Shown here: in pieces, positions 43,745-52,496 of the stretch
How the letters are laid out: every line of letters starts with the position of its first letter
Position numbering within the stretch: the first letter of the stretch is position 1
Source of the DNA: Candidatus Omnitrophota bacterium
GTDB lineage: Bacteria > Omnitrophota > Gorgyraeia > Aquiviventales > Aquiviventaceae
Length of the DNA stretch: 52,926 bases
Assembly (NCBI GenBank): GCA_016193195.1
Contig: JACPSQ010000035.1
Coordinates: forward strand, 2,435-55,360
Direction of reading: 5' to 3'
The notes under the pieces: model-generated
Told to the model about the DNA's origin: nothing
The model's database searches: none
The model's input: only the letters and a program-made list of their open reading frames with translations
Translations under genes and position numbers: made by a program

Positions 43745-43921
43745 ATGGCCCCGGCACGGCCTTTGCGCGTCGCGCTGTTCATTTCCGCCAATTCGTATGG
43801 CGGGATCAACTGCGTCGGGGATTCGCCCTGGGAGCTCAAGCGGACCCGGATCGGGTGGGAAGATCGGTTATGGCGGTTCCGCTTGAAAATGGCGGGAGCC
43901 TACGATTGGATCGATCGATGA
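43745..43921 (+). pseudogene. Short gene remnant, probable deletion junction of two genes
   Basis: 58 codons from ATG 43745 to a stop that forms an ATGA overlap with the next gene. The head (RVALFISANS) looks like strand 1 of a glycosyltransferase. The tail (SPWELKRTRIGWEDRLWRFRLKMAGAYDW) looks like the C-terminus of an enzyme, possibly a NodB-type polysaccharide deacetylase. A head and a tail without a body suggest that a large in-frame deletion removed most of one or two genes, as at 20179-20408. It could still be translated as a small protein, but I see no sign that this is functional. Confidence 0.5.
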
Positions 43922-45138
43922 GAGTGCTGCGCGTCCTCACGCGCCTGAATATCGGGGGGCCCGCCATCCATGCGGCTCTGCTCTCCACGAGACTGGATCC
44001 TGCGCGCTTCGCCACCTGGCTGGTGGTCGGTGAGCCGGAGGCGACCGAAGGCGACTTGAGCGCGCTCGTCCGCGATTCACCGGCGCGTCTCATTCACTTG
44101 CGGACGCTCAAGCGCCCGATTCGTCCGTGGGCGGATCTCGTATCACTCATCCGCCTTATCCGGATCCTCTGGGACGTCCGTCCGCAGCTCATCCATACCC
44201 ATATGGCCAAGGCTGGGGCCTTGGGTCGGCTGGCTGGTCTGATCTATAATCGGTTCGGGGATGGCCGAAGACCAGGTCAGCGTGCCGTGCTCATCCACAT
44301 CTTCCATGGCCATGTGCTTGATGGCTACTTCCCGGGGTGGCTCTCACAGGTGTTCGTGATGATCGAGCGATGGCTGGCCCGACACACCGATGTGCTAATT
44401 GCGGTCAGTGGGGCGATTCGGGATGAGCTCCTGCAAAAAGGCGTGGGTCGTCACGACCGGTGGCGCGTCGTCCCGCTTGGGGTGGATCTCTCAGGATTGG
44501 TGCAGTTGCCCTTTCCTCAGGGGACGAGCCCGCTCCGGGTCGGCGTGGTGGGCCGGTTGGTTCCGATCAAGAACACCAGTCTCTTTCTGCAGGCCTTCGC
44601 GAGTCTTGCGCGAGAGCCCTCCAGTCCTGCCATGCGAGGCGTCGTCGTCGGCAATGGCCCGCTGCGCGAGACCCTTGAGCGCGAAGCAAGACGCCTTGGC
44701 CTGGAGCAGGTCGTCCACTTTACCGGGTGGCAGCGGGATCTGCGCGCCGTCTACGAGGACCTGGACGTGGCCTGCCTGACCTCCTGGAACGAGGGCACGC
44801 CGGTCTCGCTCATCGAGGCGATGGCGGCCGGCCGCGCGGTCGTGGCCACGGATGTCGGGGGCGTTCGGGATGTGCTTGAGCCGGAAGGCGGCTCGAACGG
44901 GCCGATCCAACCGGGTGGGTTCCGCCGGGCCGCCCTCGGGCTCCTCGTTCGGCCCGGGGATGTGGAGGGATTGGCCGAGGCGCTTCGGGTGATGGCCGCG
45001 GATTCGGCGTTGCGCGCTCGGATCGGCCAAGCTGCGCGGGCCTCCGTGACGCAGCGCTTCTCGGCGGAACGGCTGATTCGAGAGATGACGCAACTCTATG
45101 ATTCGCTGCGGCCGCTGGAGGGCACACAGAGGGCATGA
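43918..45138 (+). CDS. GT4 family glycosyltransferase
   Basis: 406 residues from ATG 43918; a GTG at 43855 adds 21 residues that overlap the remnant frame and is less likely. VLTRLNIGGPAIHAALL is the GT4 start with the glycine-rich loop. RVGVVGRLVPIKNTSLFLQAF opens the donor half. SWNEGTPVSLIEAMAAGRAVVATDVGG is the EX7E donor motif with both glutamates present. Cytosolic glycosyltransferase of the repeat unit. Overlaps the next gene by 4 nt. Confidence 0.88.
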   Translation: MRVLRVLTRLNIGGPAIHAALLSTRLDPARFATWLVVGEPEATEGDLSALVRDSPARLIHLRTLKRPIRPWADLVSLIRLIRILWDVRPQLIHTHMAKAGALGRLAGLIYNRFGDGRRPGQRAVLIHIFHGHVLDGYFPGWLSQVFVMIERWLARHTDVLIAVSGAIRDELLQKGVGRHDRWRVVPLGVDLSGLVQLPFPQGTSPLRVGVVGRLVPIKNTSLFLQAFASLAREPSSPAMRGVVVGNGPLRETLEREARRLGLEQVVHFTGWQRDLRAVYEDLDVACLTSWNEGTPVSLIEAMAAGRAVVATDVGGVRDVLEPEGGSNGPIQPGGFRRAALGLLVRPGDVEGLAEALRVMAADSALRARIGQAARASVTQRFSAERLIREMTQLYDSLRPLEGTQRA

Positions 45139-46250
45139 GCCGGCGGCGGGTGTGCCTTAGGGTTGTGGGTGGAGTGGTTGCGCTGGGCTTGCTGGCGGCG
45201 CTGGCGCCCATCGGGATCCTGTGGTGTCCTGGTGCAGCGTCCTGGCGCGCGCACAGCTACCGGCGAGTGCTGTATACCCATCTCGCAACGCGCATCGCGC
45301 AGGGATGTCGTTCGACCCCAGAGGTGATCGACGCCACCGGCGAATACGTCCAGACACATCTCTGGCCGGCGGTTGACGTCGTGCCGTACGACGGCAAGCC
45401 GCTCAGTTACTTGGTGAATGGCATCGGCTGGTGCGACTACATGGCGAAAGTCTACATGCGGCTGCTGGCGGTCCATCATATCCCGGCGCGCTACGCGATG
45501 CTGCGGGAGGCCGGTGGCGGCTCTCCCCACACCGTCGCGGAAGTCTGGTATCGCAACCGGTGGGGGGTGCACGATGTCCTGTTTGGCATCCGCTTTACCG
45601 ATGCCCAGGGCGAGCCGCTGACGCTGGAGGAACTGTCTCGTTCGCCTGAGTTACTTGAGGCGCAGTCCCCGATGAGGTGGTTACGTCAAGAAGCGGTTGG
45701 CAGGACCGAGGAGATCCGCGAACTCTACGGACGCGTCCTGCCCGTCCCCATGCCGCCTCGTCGATCACATGCCGGGACCGCGCGCCTGACGCCGTTCGAT
45801 CGTGTGCTCATGCGCTACGTGGCATGGGGCGGGCAGCCGTTTGTGGACTGGTATCAAGACCGGTATCTGGCTTCCAGCGGAGTGGCGCGACCATCGACTC
45901 CTGAGGAACGCTTGACGCTCGCCCGTCACTGGCATATGGCGGGGCGGAGGGCGATCGCGCGGCGCGCCTACGAGCGTTGCCTCCGCGAAGGAACCGGCTC
46001 CCCCGCCGCTTCCGATGCGCGGTTCTGGCTCGGGCTCCTGCACTGGGAACTCGAGGCGGACGCCGTCGCCGCCCTCCAGACTTTTGAGACCTTGTTGGCC
46101 GACAATCCCAACTCCCACTGGCGCGCGTTGGCGTGGTATTATATGGGCCGCTGCGAGGAGGCGCTGGGACGTGCCGGTCAGGCCCAGGTGTGGTATACCA
46201 AGGCGCTCGGTGGGGGGGTCGTGACAGCCCGTCAGGGGATAGGAGGTTGA
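45135..46250 (+). CDS. Exported transglutaminase-like protein with TPR-like C-terminus
   Basis: 371 residues. A signal peptide or anchor (LRVVGGVVALGLLAALAPIG) precedes a transglutaminase-like domain whose catalytic triad is visible: Cys100 in GIGWCDYMAKVY, His132 in SPHTVAEVW and Asp147 in WGVHDVLFG. Residues about 250-365 contain helical repeats like tetratricopeptide units (ARRAYERCLREG; WYYMGRCEEALGRAGQAQVWYTKAL). Transglutaminase-like domains in exopolysaccharide loci are usually periplasmic proteases or amidases of unknown target. Related in design to the inactive-looking protein at 7653. Confidence 0.75.
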   Translation: MSRRRVCLRVVGGVVALGLLAALAPIGILWCPGAASWRAHSYRRVLYTHLATRIAQGCRSTPEVIDATGEYVQTHLWPAVDVVPYDGKPLSYLVNGIGWCDYMAKVYMRLLAVHHIPARYAMLREAGGGSPHTVAEVWYRNRWGVHDVLFGIRFTDAQGEPLTLEELSRSPELLEAQSPMRWLRQEAVGRTEEIRELYGRVLPVPMPPRRSHAGTARLTPFDRVLMRYVAWGGQPFVDWYQDRYLASSGVARPSTPEERLTLARHWHMAGRRAIARRAYERCLREGTGSPAASDARFWLGLLHWELEADAVAALQTFETLLADNPNSHWRALAWYYMGRCEEALGRAGQAQVWYTKALGGGVVTARQGIGG

Positions 46251-47237
46251 ATGCGGGTGTTGGTGACAGGGGGAGCGGGGTTCATCGGTTCGCACCTCGC
46301 GGAGGCCCTGGTGGCGCGGGGCGATCAGGTGACGATTCTTGACAACCTCTCCACCGGCCGCTACGAGCATGTCGCGCATCTGGACGGCCGACCGGGATTC
46401 CAGATCGTCACCGGGACCATCCTCAACGAACCGCTGGTCGATAAGCTGGTGGAACGCTGCGACGTGGTCTTTCACCTGGCGGCGGCGGTGGGGGTGGAGC
46501 TCATCATTAAGAAGCCCTTGGAGTCCTTGATGACGAATATCCGGGGCAGCGAAGTGGTCTTGGAGATGGCCCACCGCTACCGCAAGAAAGTGCTGATTGC
46601 CTCGACCTCGGAGATCTACGGCAAGAATACCAACGGGCCGCTGCGCGAAGACACCGACCGGATCCTCGGCTCGCCGCTCAAAAGCCGATGGAGCTACTCG
46701 ACGTCCAAGGCGGTCGACGAAATCCTCGCGTATATCTACTGGAAGGAGAAGGGCGTGCCGACGGTCATCGTCCGGCTCTTCAACACGGTCGGCCCCCGCC
46801 AGAGCGGGGCGTATGGCATGGTGATCCCGCGGTTCGTGGCCAACGCCCTGGCGGGCACGCCGCTGCAGGTGCACGGGACGGGCAAGCAGTCGCGGTGCTT
46901 CCTGCATGTGAGGGATGTGGTGGAGGCCGTGCTGAAACTCGCGGACCATCCGGCGGCGGTCGGAGAGGTCTTCAACCTCGGAAGCCAAGAAGAAGTGACG
47001 ATTGAGGAGCTAGCCCGGCGGGTGATCCGCCTGACGAAGAGCGCCTCGACGATCGAGCGCATTCCCTACGAACAGGCCTATGAGGAGGGCTTCGAGGATA
47101 TGCCTCGCCGCGTTCCCGATATCAGCAAGATCCGATCGCTGATTGGATTTACACCGACCATGAACCTTGATCAGATCATCGCTAGCGTGGTGGACAGCCT
47201 GCGTCCCTCCGTGCCGTCGAACGCCCTGCCCGTGTAG
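46251..47237 (+). CDS. NAD-dependent epimerase/dehydratase (extended SDR), nucleotide-sugar
   Basis: 328 residues; AGGAGG at 46242-46247 sits three bases before ATG 46251. VLVTGGAGFIGSHLAEALV binds NAD, ASTSEIYGK and WSYSTSKAVDE (YxxxK) form the catalytic site, and NTVGPRQSGAYGMVIPRFV is the substrate loop. The sequence is nearest to UDP-glucuronate decarboxylase / UDP-glucose 4-epimerase relatives; the exact reaction cannot be fixed. Directly precedes the TagO-CapD fusion, so it may provide the first sugar of the lipid-linked unit. Confidence 0.85.
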   Translation: MRVLVTGGAGFIGSHLAEALVARGDQVTILDNLSTGRYEHVAHLDGRPGFQIVTGTILNEPLVDKLVERCDVVFHLAAAVGVELIIKKPLESLMTNIRGSEVVLEMAHRYRKKVLIASTSEIYGKNTNGPLREDTDRILGSPLKSRWSYSTSKAVDEILAYIYWKEKGVPTVIVRLFNTVGPRQSGAYGMVIPRFVANALAGTPLQVHGTGKQSRCFLHVRDVVEAVLKLADHPAAVGEVFNLGSQEEVTIEELARRVIRLTKSASTIERIPYEQAYEEGFEDMPRRVPDISKIRSLIGFTPTMNLDQIIASVVDSLRPSVPSNALPV

Positions 47238-47239
47238 CA

Positions 47240-49054
47240 ATGGAGCTCCTGCGACCCGTGAGCCTGGTCGGCGCCGCAGGCGCCTCGGCGTTTTGCCTGG
47301 CATTCCTTCTGACTCCCCTCGTCCGCCGCATTGCGGTCCGCGTGGGATGGATCGTCCGCCCCGCCGAGGACCGCTGGGGCAGGCGGGCGACGGCCCGCTC
47401 GGGCGGGATCGCGATGTTCCTCGGATTTCTGGGGGCGTTGCTGGTCTGGGTATCGCTGGAGTCGGTCTCCGTGTGGCTGCTCGGCGGCGCGGCGCTCGTC
47501 TTTGCGTTGGGCTTGTTGGACGACCTGCGCCGGCTCCCGCCGTACACGAAGCTGATCGCTCAGCTCCTTGTGGGATGCCTGATGGTCATTGGAGGCATCC
47601 GGATTGAGCTGGCGCAGTGGACCTGGGTGTCGATCCCGCTGTCGGTCCTCTGGTTCGTCCTGATCATGAACGCGTTCAATCTGCTGGATAACATGGACGG
47701 GCTGGCGGCGGGGATCGGGGCCATCGCGTCTGGATTCTGCATGCTCCATGCGATGCTGGTGGGCCAGGGGACCGTCGCCGTCGTGGCCGCCATGCTGCTG
47801 GGGGTGTGCGTGGGATTTCTCTGGTACAACTTTCCACCCGCGAAAATCTACATGGGCGACTCCGGCAGTCATTTTCTCGGGTTGATGTTGGCGGCCCTGG
47901 CCCTCCTCCTGGGCAGCCCCCCGCACTCCACCTCGCTGCTGAGCGTCTTGGCCGTGCCCTCGCTCGTGCTGGCCGTCCCCCTCTTCGACACCTGTTTTGT
48001 GACCCTGCAGCGTCTCGCCCACCGGCAGCATCCCTTTCTGGGAGGGACGGATCACGTGTCGCATCGCCTGGCCATTCTCGGCTTGTCCGTTCGGCAGACG
48101 GTCTGCGCGCTGTACGGCCTGAGCCTTCTCTTAGGGGTGGTGAGCCTGCTCTCGGCGCAGGTGAAGCCGTTTCAAGCCGCCGTCCTGTGGCTGCTCATCG
48201 GCGCGGTGCTGGTGGTGGTGGGCCGCTACCTCGCGCGGGTCAACGTGTATCGCGTGGGGCCTAAGCCCGCGCAGGCGGCGGTCGAGGACACCGCACGACG
48301 CGCCACGGTGATCGACACGATGCTGTTGCACAAGCGCCGGCTGCTCGAGATCTTAGTCGATTTCGCGCTGCTCAGCAGCACCTACGTGGTGGCCTGGCTG
48401 TTGCGATTCGAGGGGACCCTGCCTCCCTTCTTGCAGCAGTTGATCCTGACGTCGCTGCCGATCATCCTGGTCGTCAAGCTCTCCTGCTTCGCGGGCTGCG
48501 GCGTCTACCGCGGCGTCTGGCGGTACTGGGGGCTCTCAGACGCCGTCACCGTGTTCAAAGCGGTCACGTTGGGCTCGGTGCTGTCCTCCTTGGTGCTGCT
48601 GTTCCTGTGGCGGTTTGAGGGCTATTCCCGTGCCGTGCTGATCATTGATTGGGCGCTGTCGTTCCTCGCCGTCGGTGGCTCGCGCGTGCTGGAGCGGGTC
48701 CTGGACGAGTGGATCGGCACGGTGACCGAACGGGGCGAGCCGGTGATCATTCTCGGAGCGGGCGATACCGGCGAGCGGGTGCTGCGATACCTCAAATATG
48801 ACAGCAAGTCCACGCGCCGGGTCGTGGGGTTTCTCGACGATGACGCGCGAACCCATGGGAACCACATCCATGGCTGCGTGGTGCTTGGCGGGCGGGGACG
48901 GCTCGTCGAGCTGCTCAAGCGGCACCACATCCGTGAGGTGCTGATTGCCATCAGCGATCCGCCGGGGGTCCTGCTCGAGTATGTCCGAGCCTGTTGCGAG
49001 CCGAGCGGGGTCGCCTGGAAGGTGGTCAGTGCAGGGCTCGTGAACACGTTATGA
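47240..49054 (+). CDS. Fusion of WecA/TagO-type sugar-phosphate transferase and CapD-like N-terminal region
   Basis: 604 residues. Residues about 1-340 are a polyprenyl-phosphate HexNAc-1-phosphate transferase: ALGLLDDLRRLPPYTKL, AFNLLDNMDGLAAG, YMGDSGSHFLG and HPFLGGTDHVSHRL carry the conserved Asp and His residues. Residues about 365-470 form four membrane helices of the FlaA1/CapD type (LEILVDFALLSSTYVVAWLLRFEG). About 495-600 is a Rossmann domain (VIILGAGDTGERVLRYL). The catalytic SDR dehydratase domain usually found after this in CapD is absent. The first half starts the lipid-linked glycan on undecaprenyl phosphate. The second may bind a nucleotide sugar or act as a membrane sensor. Confidence 0.87.
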   Translation: MELLRPVSLVGAAGASAFCLAFLLTPLVRRIAVRVGWIVRPAEDRWGRRATARSGGIAMFLGFLGALLVWVSLESVSVWLLGGAALVFALGLLDDLRRLPPYTKLIAQLLVGCLMVIGGIRIELAQWTWVSIPLSVLWFVLIMNAFNLLDNMDGLAAGIGAIASGFCMLHAMLVGQGTVAVVAAMLLGVCVGFLWYNFPPAKIYMGDSGSHFLGLMLAALALLLGSPPHSTSLLSVLAVPSLVLAVPLFDTCFVTLQRLAHRQHPFLGGTDHVSHRLAILGLSVRQTVCALYGLSLLLGVVSLLSAQVKPFQAAVLWLLIGAVLVVVGRYLARVNVYRVGPKPAQAAVEDTARRATVIDTMLLHKRRLLEILVDFALLSSTYVVAWLLRFEGTLPPFLQQLILTSLPIILVVKLSCFAGCGVYRGVWRYWGLSDAVTVFKAVTLGSVLSSLVLLFLWRFEGYSRAVLIIDWALSFLAVGGSRVLERVLDEWIGTVTERGEPVIILGAGDTGERVLRYLKYDSKSTRRVVGFLDDDARTHGNHIHGCVVLGGRGRLVELLKRHHIREVLIAISDPPGVLLEYVRACCEPSGVAWKVVSAGLVNTL

Positions 49055-50292
49055 CGTCGGCGCGGCCGTGGCGCCTGGCCTGTCGCATGCAAGAAGCAGG
49101 CCTGTATGTCCTCTGCGGGTTGCTCCCCTTCTCGAAAGCCGCGATTGAAATCGCCTTCGGCGTCCTCCTGATCGGGTGGCTTGCGGAGCGACTCAACCCC
49201 GCGACCCGGTGGCAGACGGTGTGGCTGGATGGGCGGCTCCGCTCGCTGGCATGGGCGCTGGGAGCCTATCTGGCGGCCTGCGCGCTCTCCATCCCCCTGA
49301 GCGATGCCCCGTCGTTAAGCGTCCGAGGCTTTGTGCGGAAATGGCTGGAATACGCGCTGCTGTTTGTGATGATGGCCGAGCTGGGCGCGCGTCCCACGCT
49401 CGTCAGGCGCGCCATGGCGCTGTTGGCCTGCTCCTCGCTCCTCGTCTTGATCCAGGCGATCTCCCAGGAGATCACCATCTGGCGCACCATCTCTCACTAT
49501 GACAGCCGATTCGTCTACGGACGCATGATGGGGCCCTATGAAAACCCGATTGATCTGGCCACCTACCTGATGGTAGTCGTTCCGGTTCTCCTGATGTTCG
49601 CCCCAGCCTGCCGACCGCCCCTGCGAAGGGCGATCTGGACCTTGGCGACGCTCCTGATCGTCTGTGTGGGGCGGACCCAGGCGCAGGGGGCCTGGGTCGG
49701 CCTGGGGGTTGGGCTGGTGTTGCTCGCCATGTGGGAGCGGCGCATCCGGAAGGCGGTGCTGATGACCGCGCTGGTGGCGCTGTCCCTCATCGGGCTTTGG
49801 CTGCATGCCGGGGGACGGCTCCAGCAGGCCGTGACGACGTTTGATCGGGGGTTCCAGGACCGGCTCTACATGTGGCAGGCGGCCTGGGGGATGATCCGGG
49901 ACCGACCCGTCGTCGGCCACGGCCTCAACACGTTTATGGCCAGGTATCTTGACTACTGGGTGGGCGGCGAGCGGGCGCCGCGGTACGCCCACAACGGCTA
50001 TCTCCAGATCTGGGCGGAGACCGGGCTCATCGGGCTCGGCACGTTCCTCTGGTTGCTCTGGCGGATGTGGACCGGGTGGCTCGCCGGGGCGCGCAGCGCG
50101 TTGGACGATCGTCACCGCATGTTTCTGCTCGGGATGGTGGCGGGGTTGCTGGCCTTCTTGGTCCAGTCTGCCGTCGACACGAATTTTTACTCGTTGCGGC
50201 AGGCCACGCTCTTTTGGGCCCTGGCCGGCCTGGCGACAGGGCTTGCCGTCGTCATAGGGCAGCGGGGGGTTCAGCAGACTCGGACCCCGTGA
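49051..50292 (+). CDS. O-antigen ligase / polymerase family protein (WaaL/Wzy_C type)
   Basis: 413 residues from ATG 49051 (ATGA overlap), with about ten to twelve helices. The periplasmic loop (about 255-325) contains RLYMWQAAWGMIRDRPVVGHGLNTFM and APRYAHNGYLQIWAETGLIGL; the HNxxLQ-like motif is characteristic of the Wzy_C domain shared by WaaL ligases and some Wzy polymerases. It would transfer or polymerise the undecaprenyl-linked glycan at the outer face of the inner membrane. Ligase and polymerase cannot be told apart by sequence. Confidence 0.85.
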   Translation: MTSARPWRLACRMQEAGLYVLCGLLPFSKAAIEIAFGVLLIGWLAERLNPATRWQTVWLDGRLRSLAWALGAYLAACALSIPLSDAPSLSVRGFVRKWLEYALLFVMMAELGARPTLVRRAMALLACSSLLVLIQAISQEITIWRTISHYDSRFVYGRMMGPYENPIDLATYLMVVVPVLLMFAPACRPPLRRAIWTLATLLIVCVGRTQAQGAWVGLGVGLVLLAMWERRIRKAVLMTALVALSLIGLWLHAGGRLQQAVTTFDRGFQDRLYMWQAAWGMIRDRPVVGHGLNTFMARYLDYWVGGERAPRYAHNGYLQIWAETGLIGLGTFLWLLWRMWTGWLAGARSALDDRHRMFLLGMVAGLLAFLVQSAVDTNFYSLRQATLFWALAGLATGLAVVIGQRGVQQTRTP

Positions 50293-50346
50293 GCGAGTCC
50301 CGTCACCCCCTTCCAGCCCTTCATCGTGAGCTGAACGATCCCTGCC

Positions 50347-51360
50347 ATGTTGAGGCCGATCCTGCAGCGGATGCTCTTTATCCGGACAGACCGGCTGGGG
50401 GATGTGCTGTTGAACCTCCCCGCCGTCTTCGCTCTTCGGGCCGTGTATCCGACAGCCCATCTCGCGATGCTGGTGCAGCCTGGGCTCGTGGAGCTCTTCG
50501 ATCGGCGGTGCGGTGTTGACCAGTGCCTCCCGGATGAAGCCGCTGTCAGGATACCCTGGTGGCTGGAGGCAATCCGCCTGGCTCATCGGTTGCGCGCTGG
50601 GCGCTTCGACGTCGTGATCGTGTCCAACCCCCATAAGACGTTCCACCTCGCGACCTTCCTGGCAGGGATCCCGGTGCGCGTGGGGTACGATCGAAAGTGG
50701 GGATGGCTGTTGACCCACCGGATCCCAGATCGGAAAGGTAGCGGTCAGCGCCATGAGGTGGAATATAACCTCGAGCTCCTGAAGCCCCTGGGGATCGCGG
50801 TCCCGGAGCGCCCGCAGTGCGAGTTGCCTCTTGACGAAGAGGCCAACGCCCAATGTGACCGGCTGATACAGGGCAGGGGCATCACGCTGACCGAGCCTCT
50901 GGTGGCTGTTCATCCGTGGAGCTCAAGCGCCAACAAACAGTGGGCGATGGAGCGATTTCGGCGGCTCGTGCAACAGCTCGCGCAGAGGCCGGACGTGAAG
51001 GTCGTGGTGATCGGGGGACAGGAAGAGCGGGATCGAGCGTCTGAGGTTATTCCCGGAGAGGAGCGCGAGCTCATCGTCAACCTGGTCGGGTGTCTTTCTC
51101 TCCGCGAGCTGGCAGCGCTCCTCCGACGGGTCCAGGTGCTGGTGACCAACGATTCCGGGCCCATGCACATCGCGGCGGCGGTGGGGACACCGGTTGTCGC
51201 GCTGTTTGGGACCGGCGACCCCGGCTCGCATCCAACCCGATGGGGGCCGTGGGGATTGCGGCACACCGTCATTCACAGGCCGCTGTCCGAGATCGCGGTG
51301 GATGAGGTGCTGAGGGCTGCGCTGCGCTACGTGACCGCCCCTAACGGGGTGCGGCGATGA
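50347..51360 (+). CDS. GT9 family glycosyltransferase (heptosyltransferase-like)
   Basis: 337 residues, ATG 50347, after a 54-nt spacer in which I see no promoter or hairpin. LFIRTDRLGDVLLNLPAVFALRAVYP is the GT9 start with the catalytic-region Asp. VAVHPWSSSANKQWAMERFRRLV and VTNDSGPMHIAAAVGTPVVALFG are the ADP-heptose-binding motifs. Typical role: adding heptose or a similar sugar to lipopolysaccharide core. Confidence 0.88.
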   Translation: MLRPILQRMLFIRTDRLGDVLLNLPAVFALRAVYPTAHLAMLVQPGLVELFDRRCGVDQCLPDEAAVRIPWWLEAIRLAHRLRAGRFDVVIVSNPHKTFHLATFLAGIPVRVGYDRKWGWLLTHRIPDRKGSGQRHEVEYNLELLKPLGIAVPERPQCELPLDEEANAQCDRLIQGRGITLTEPLVAVHPWSSSANKQWAMERFRRLVQQLAQRPDVKVVVIGGQEERDRASEVIPGEERELIVNLVGCLSLRELAALLRRVQVLVTNDSGPMHIAAAVGTPVVALFGTGDPGSHPTRWGPWGLRHTVIHRPLSEIAVDEVLRAALRYVTAPNGVRR

Positions 51361-52496
51361 CGATCGCTGATGACCACTCCCGACATCCTCGCCTGCTCAT
51401 CGTGAATCCCTTCGGGATCGGGGATGTGCTGTTCTCCACCCCGCTGGTCCGTGCGATCCGGCAGGCGTTCCCCCGCGCCTACCTGGCGTACCTGTGCAAC
51501 CGGCGGACGGAAAGGATTCTCCACCGCAACCCGCACCTCGATGAGTTGTTCGTCTACGAGAAAGACGAGCTCATGCAGTTCTGTCGCACGGCCCCGATCC
51601 GGTGCCTGTGGCAGCTCAGCGGCCTGATCCGACGCATCTGGCGTCGGCGCTTGGACCTCGTCATCGATCTCTCCTTGGGCGAGCGCTACAGCTTCCTCCT
51701 GGCCCTGCTGCGGGTCCCACGACGCATCGGCTTCAACTACCGAAACCGGGGACGCTTCCTGACGCATGCCCTGGCCATTGACGGCTATCATGAAGGCCAC
51801 GTCGTTGAGTACTACCGGCGCCTCCTGCATGGCTTCGGCATCCGGCTCCTCGACGGCTCGTTGGAGTTGCCAGTCGCTGGCGAGGATCAGCGCTGGGCGC
51901 AGCGGTGGCTTGAAGAGCACCGCCTCCTTGGGCGTGAGCGGCTGCTGGTTGGCATCCTCCCGGCAGGAGGGGTGAGCTGGGGGGTGGACGCGGCGTTTCG
52001 GCGGTGGAGCTTCAAGGGGTTTGCGGCGGTTGGGGATGCGCTCGTCGAGCGCTACGGGGCCCAGATCATCCTCTTTGGAGAGGCCTCGGATACGGCGGTC
52101 TGCAGGACCGTGACGCACCTCATGCGGCAGCCGACGATCGACGTGAGCGGCCATACCACCTTGGGGCAGTTCGTCAGTCTGTTGAGCCACCTCAGCCTGG
52201 TCCTCTGCAACGACGGGGGGCCGTTACATCTTGCCGTGAGCCAGGGGGTGAAGACGGTGTCCGTCTTTGGGCCCGTGGACCCCGATGTGTACGGCCCGTA
52301 CCCGCCAGCCTCTTCATCCCATCAGGTGGTAGTCCACGAAGGCCTGCCGTGCCGGCCTTGCTACCACCACTTTAAGCTCCCGCCATGCCCATATGAGCGC
52401 GCGTGCCTCATGACGATTGAGCCTGATGAGGTCATTGCAGCGTGCGCGGCGCTGCTGGATGGGGAGCGCCATGGGGAGGCGACCACCGCCGAATGA
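51357..52496 (+). CDS. GT9 family glycosyltransferase (heptosyltransferase-like)
   Basis: 379 residues, overlapping the previous gene by 4 nt. Second GT9 paralogue: LLIVNPFGIGDVLFSTPLVRAIRQAFP, VGILPAGGVSWG and LCNDGGPLHLAVSQGVKTVSVFGPVDP. The C-terminus has four cysteines in a short stretch (GLPCRPCYHHFKLPPCPYERAC), perhaps a metal or disulphide site, seen in some GT9 enzymes. Likely adds the next core or linker sugar. Confidence 0.87.
   Translation: MTIADDHSRHPRLLIVNPFGIGDVLFSTPLVRAIRQAFPRAYLAYLCNRRTERILHRNPHLDELFVYEKDELMQFCRTAPIRCLWQLSGLIRRIWRRRLDLVIDLSLGERYSFLLALLRVPRRIGFNYRNRGRFLTHALAIDGYHEGHVVEYYRRLLHGFGIRLLDGSLELPVAGEDQRWAQRWLEEHRLLGRERLLVGILPAGGVSWGVDAAFRRWSFKGFAAVGDALVERYGAQIILFGEASDTAVCRTVTHLMRQPTIDVSGHTTLGQFVSLLSHLSLVLCNDGGPLHLAVSQGVKTVSVFGPVDPDVYGPYPPASSSHQVVVHEGLPCRPCYHHFKLPPCPYERACLMTIEPDEVIAACAALLDGERHGEATTAE

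Noticed and set aside
50293..50346. 54-nt spacer as a promoter or terminator for the GT9 genes
   Set aside because: No -35/-10 pair, inverted repeat or T-tract can be seen.
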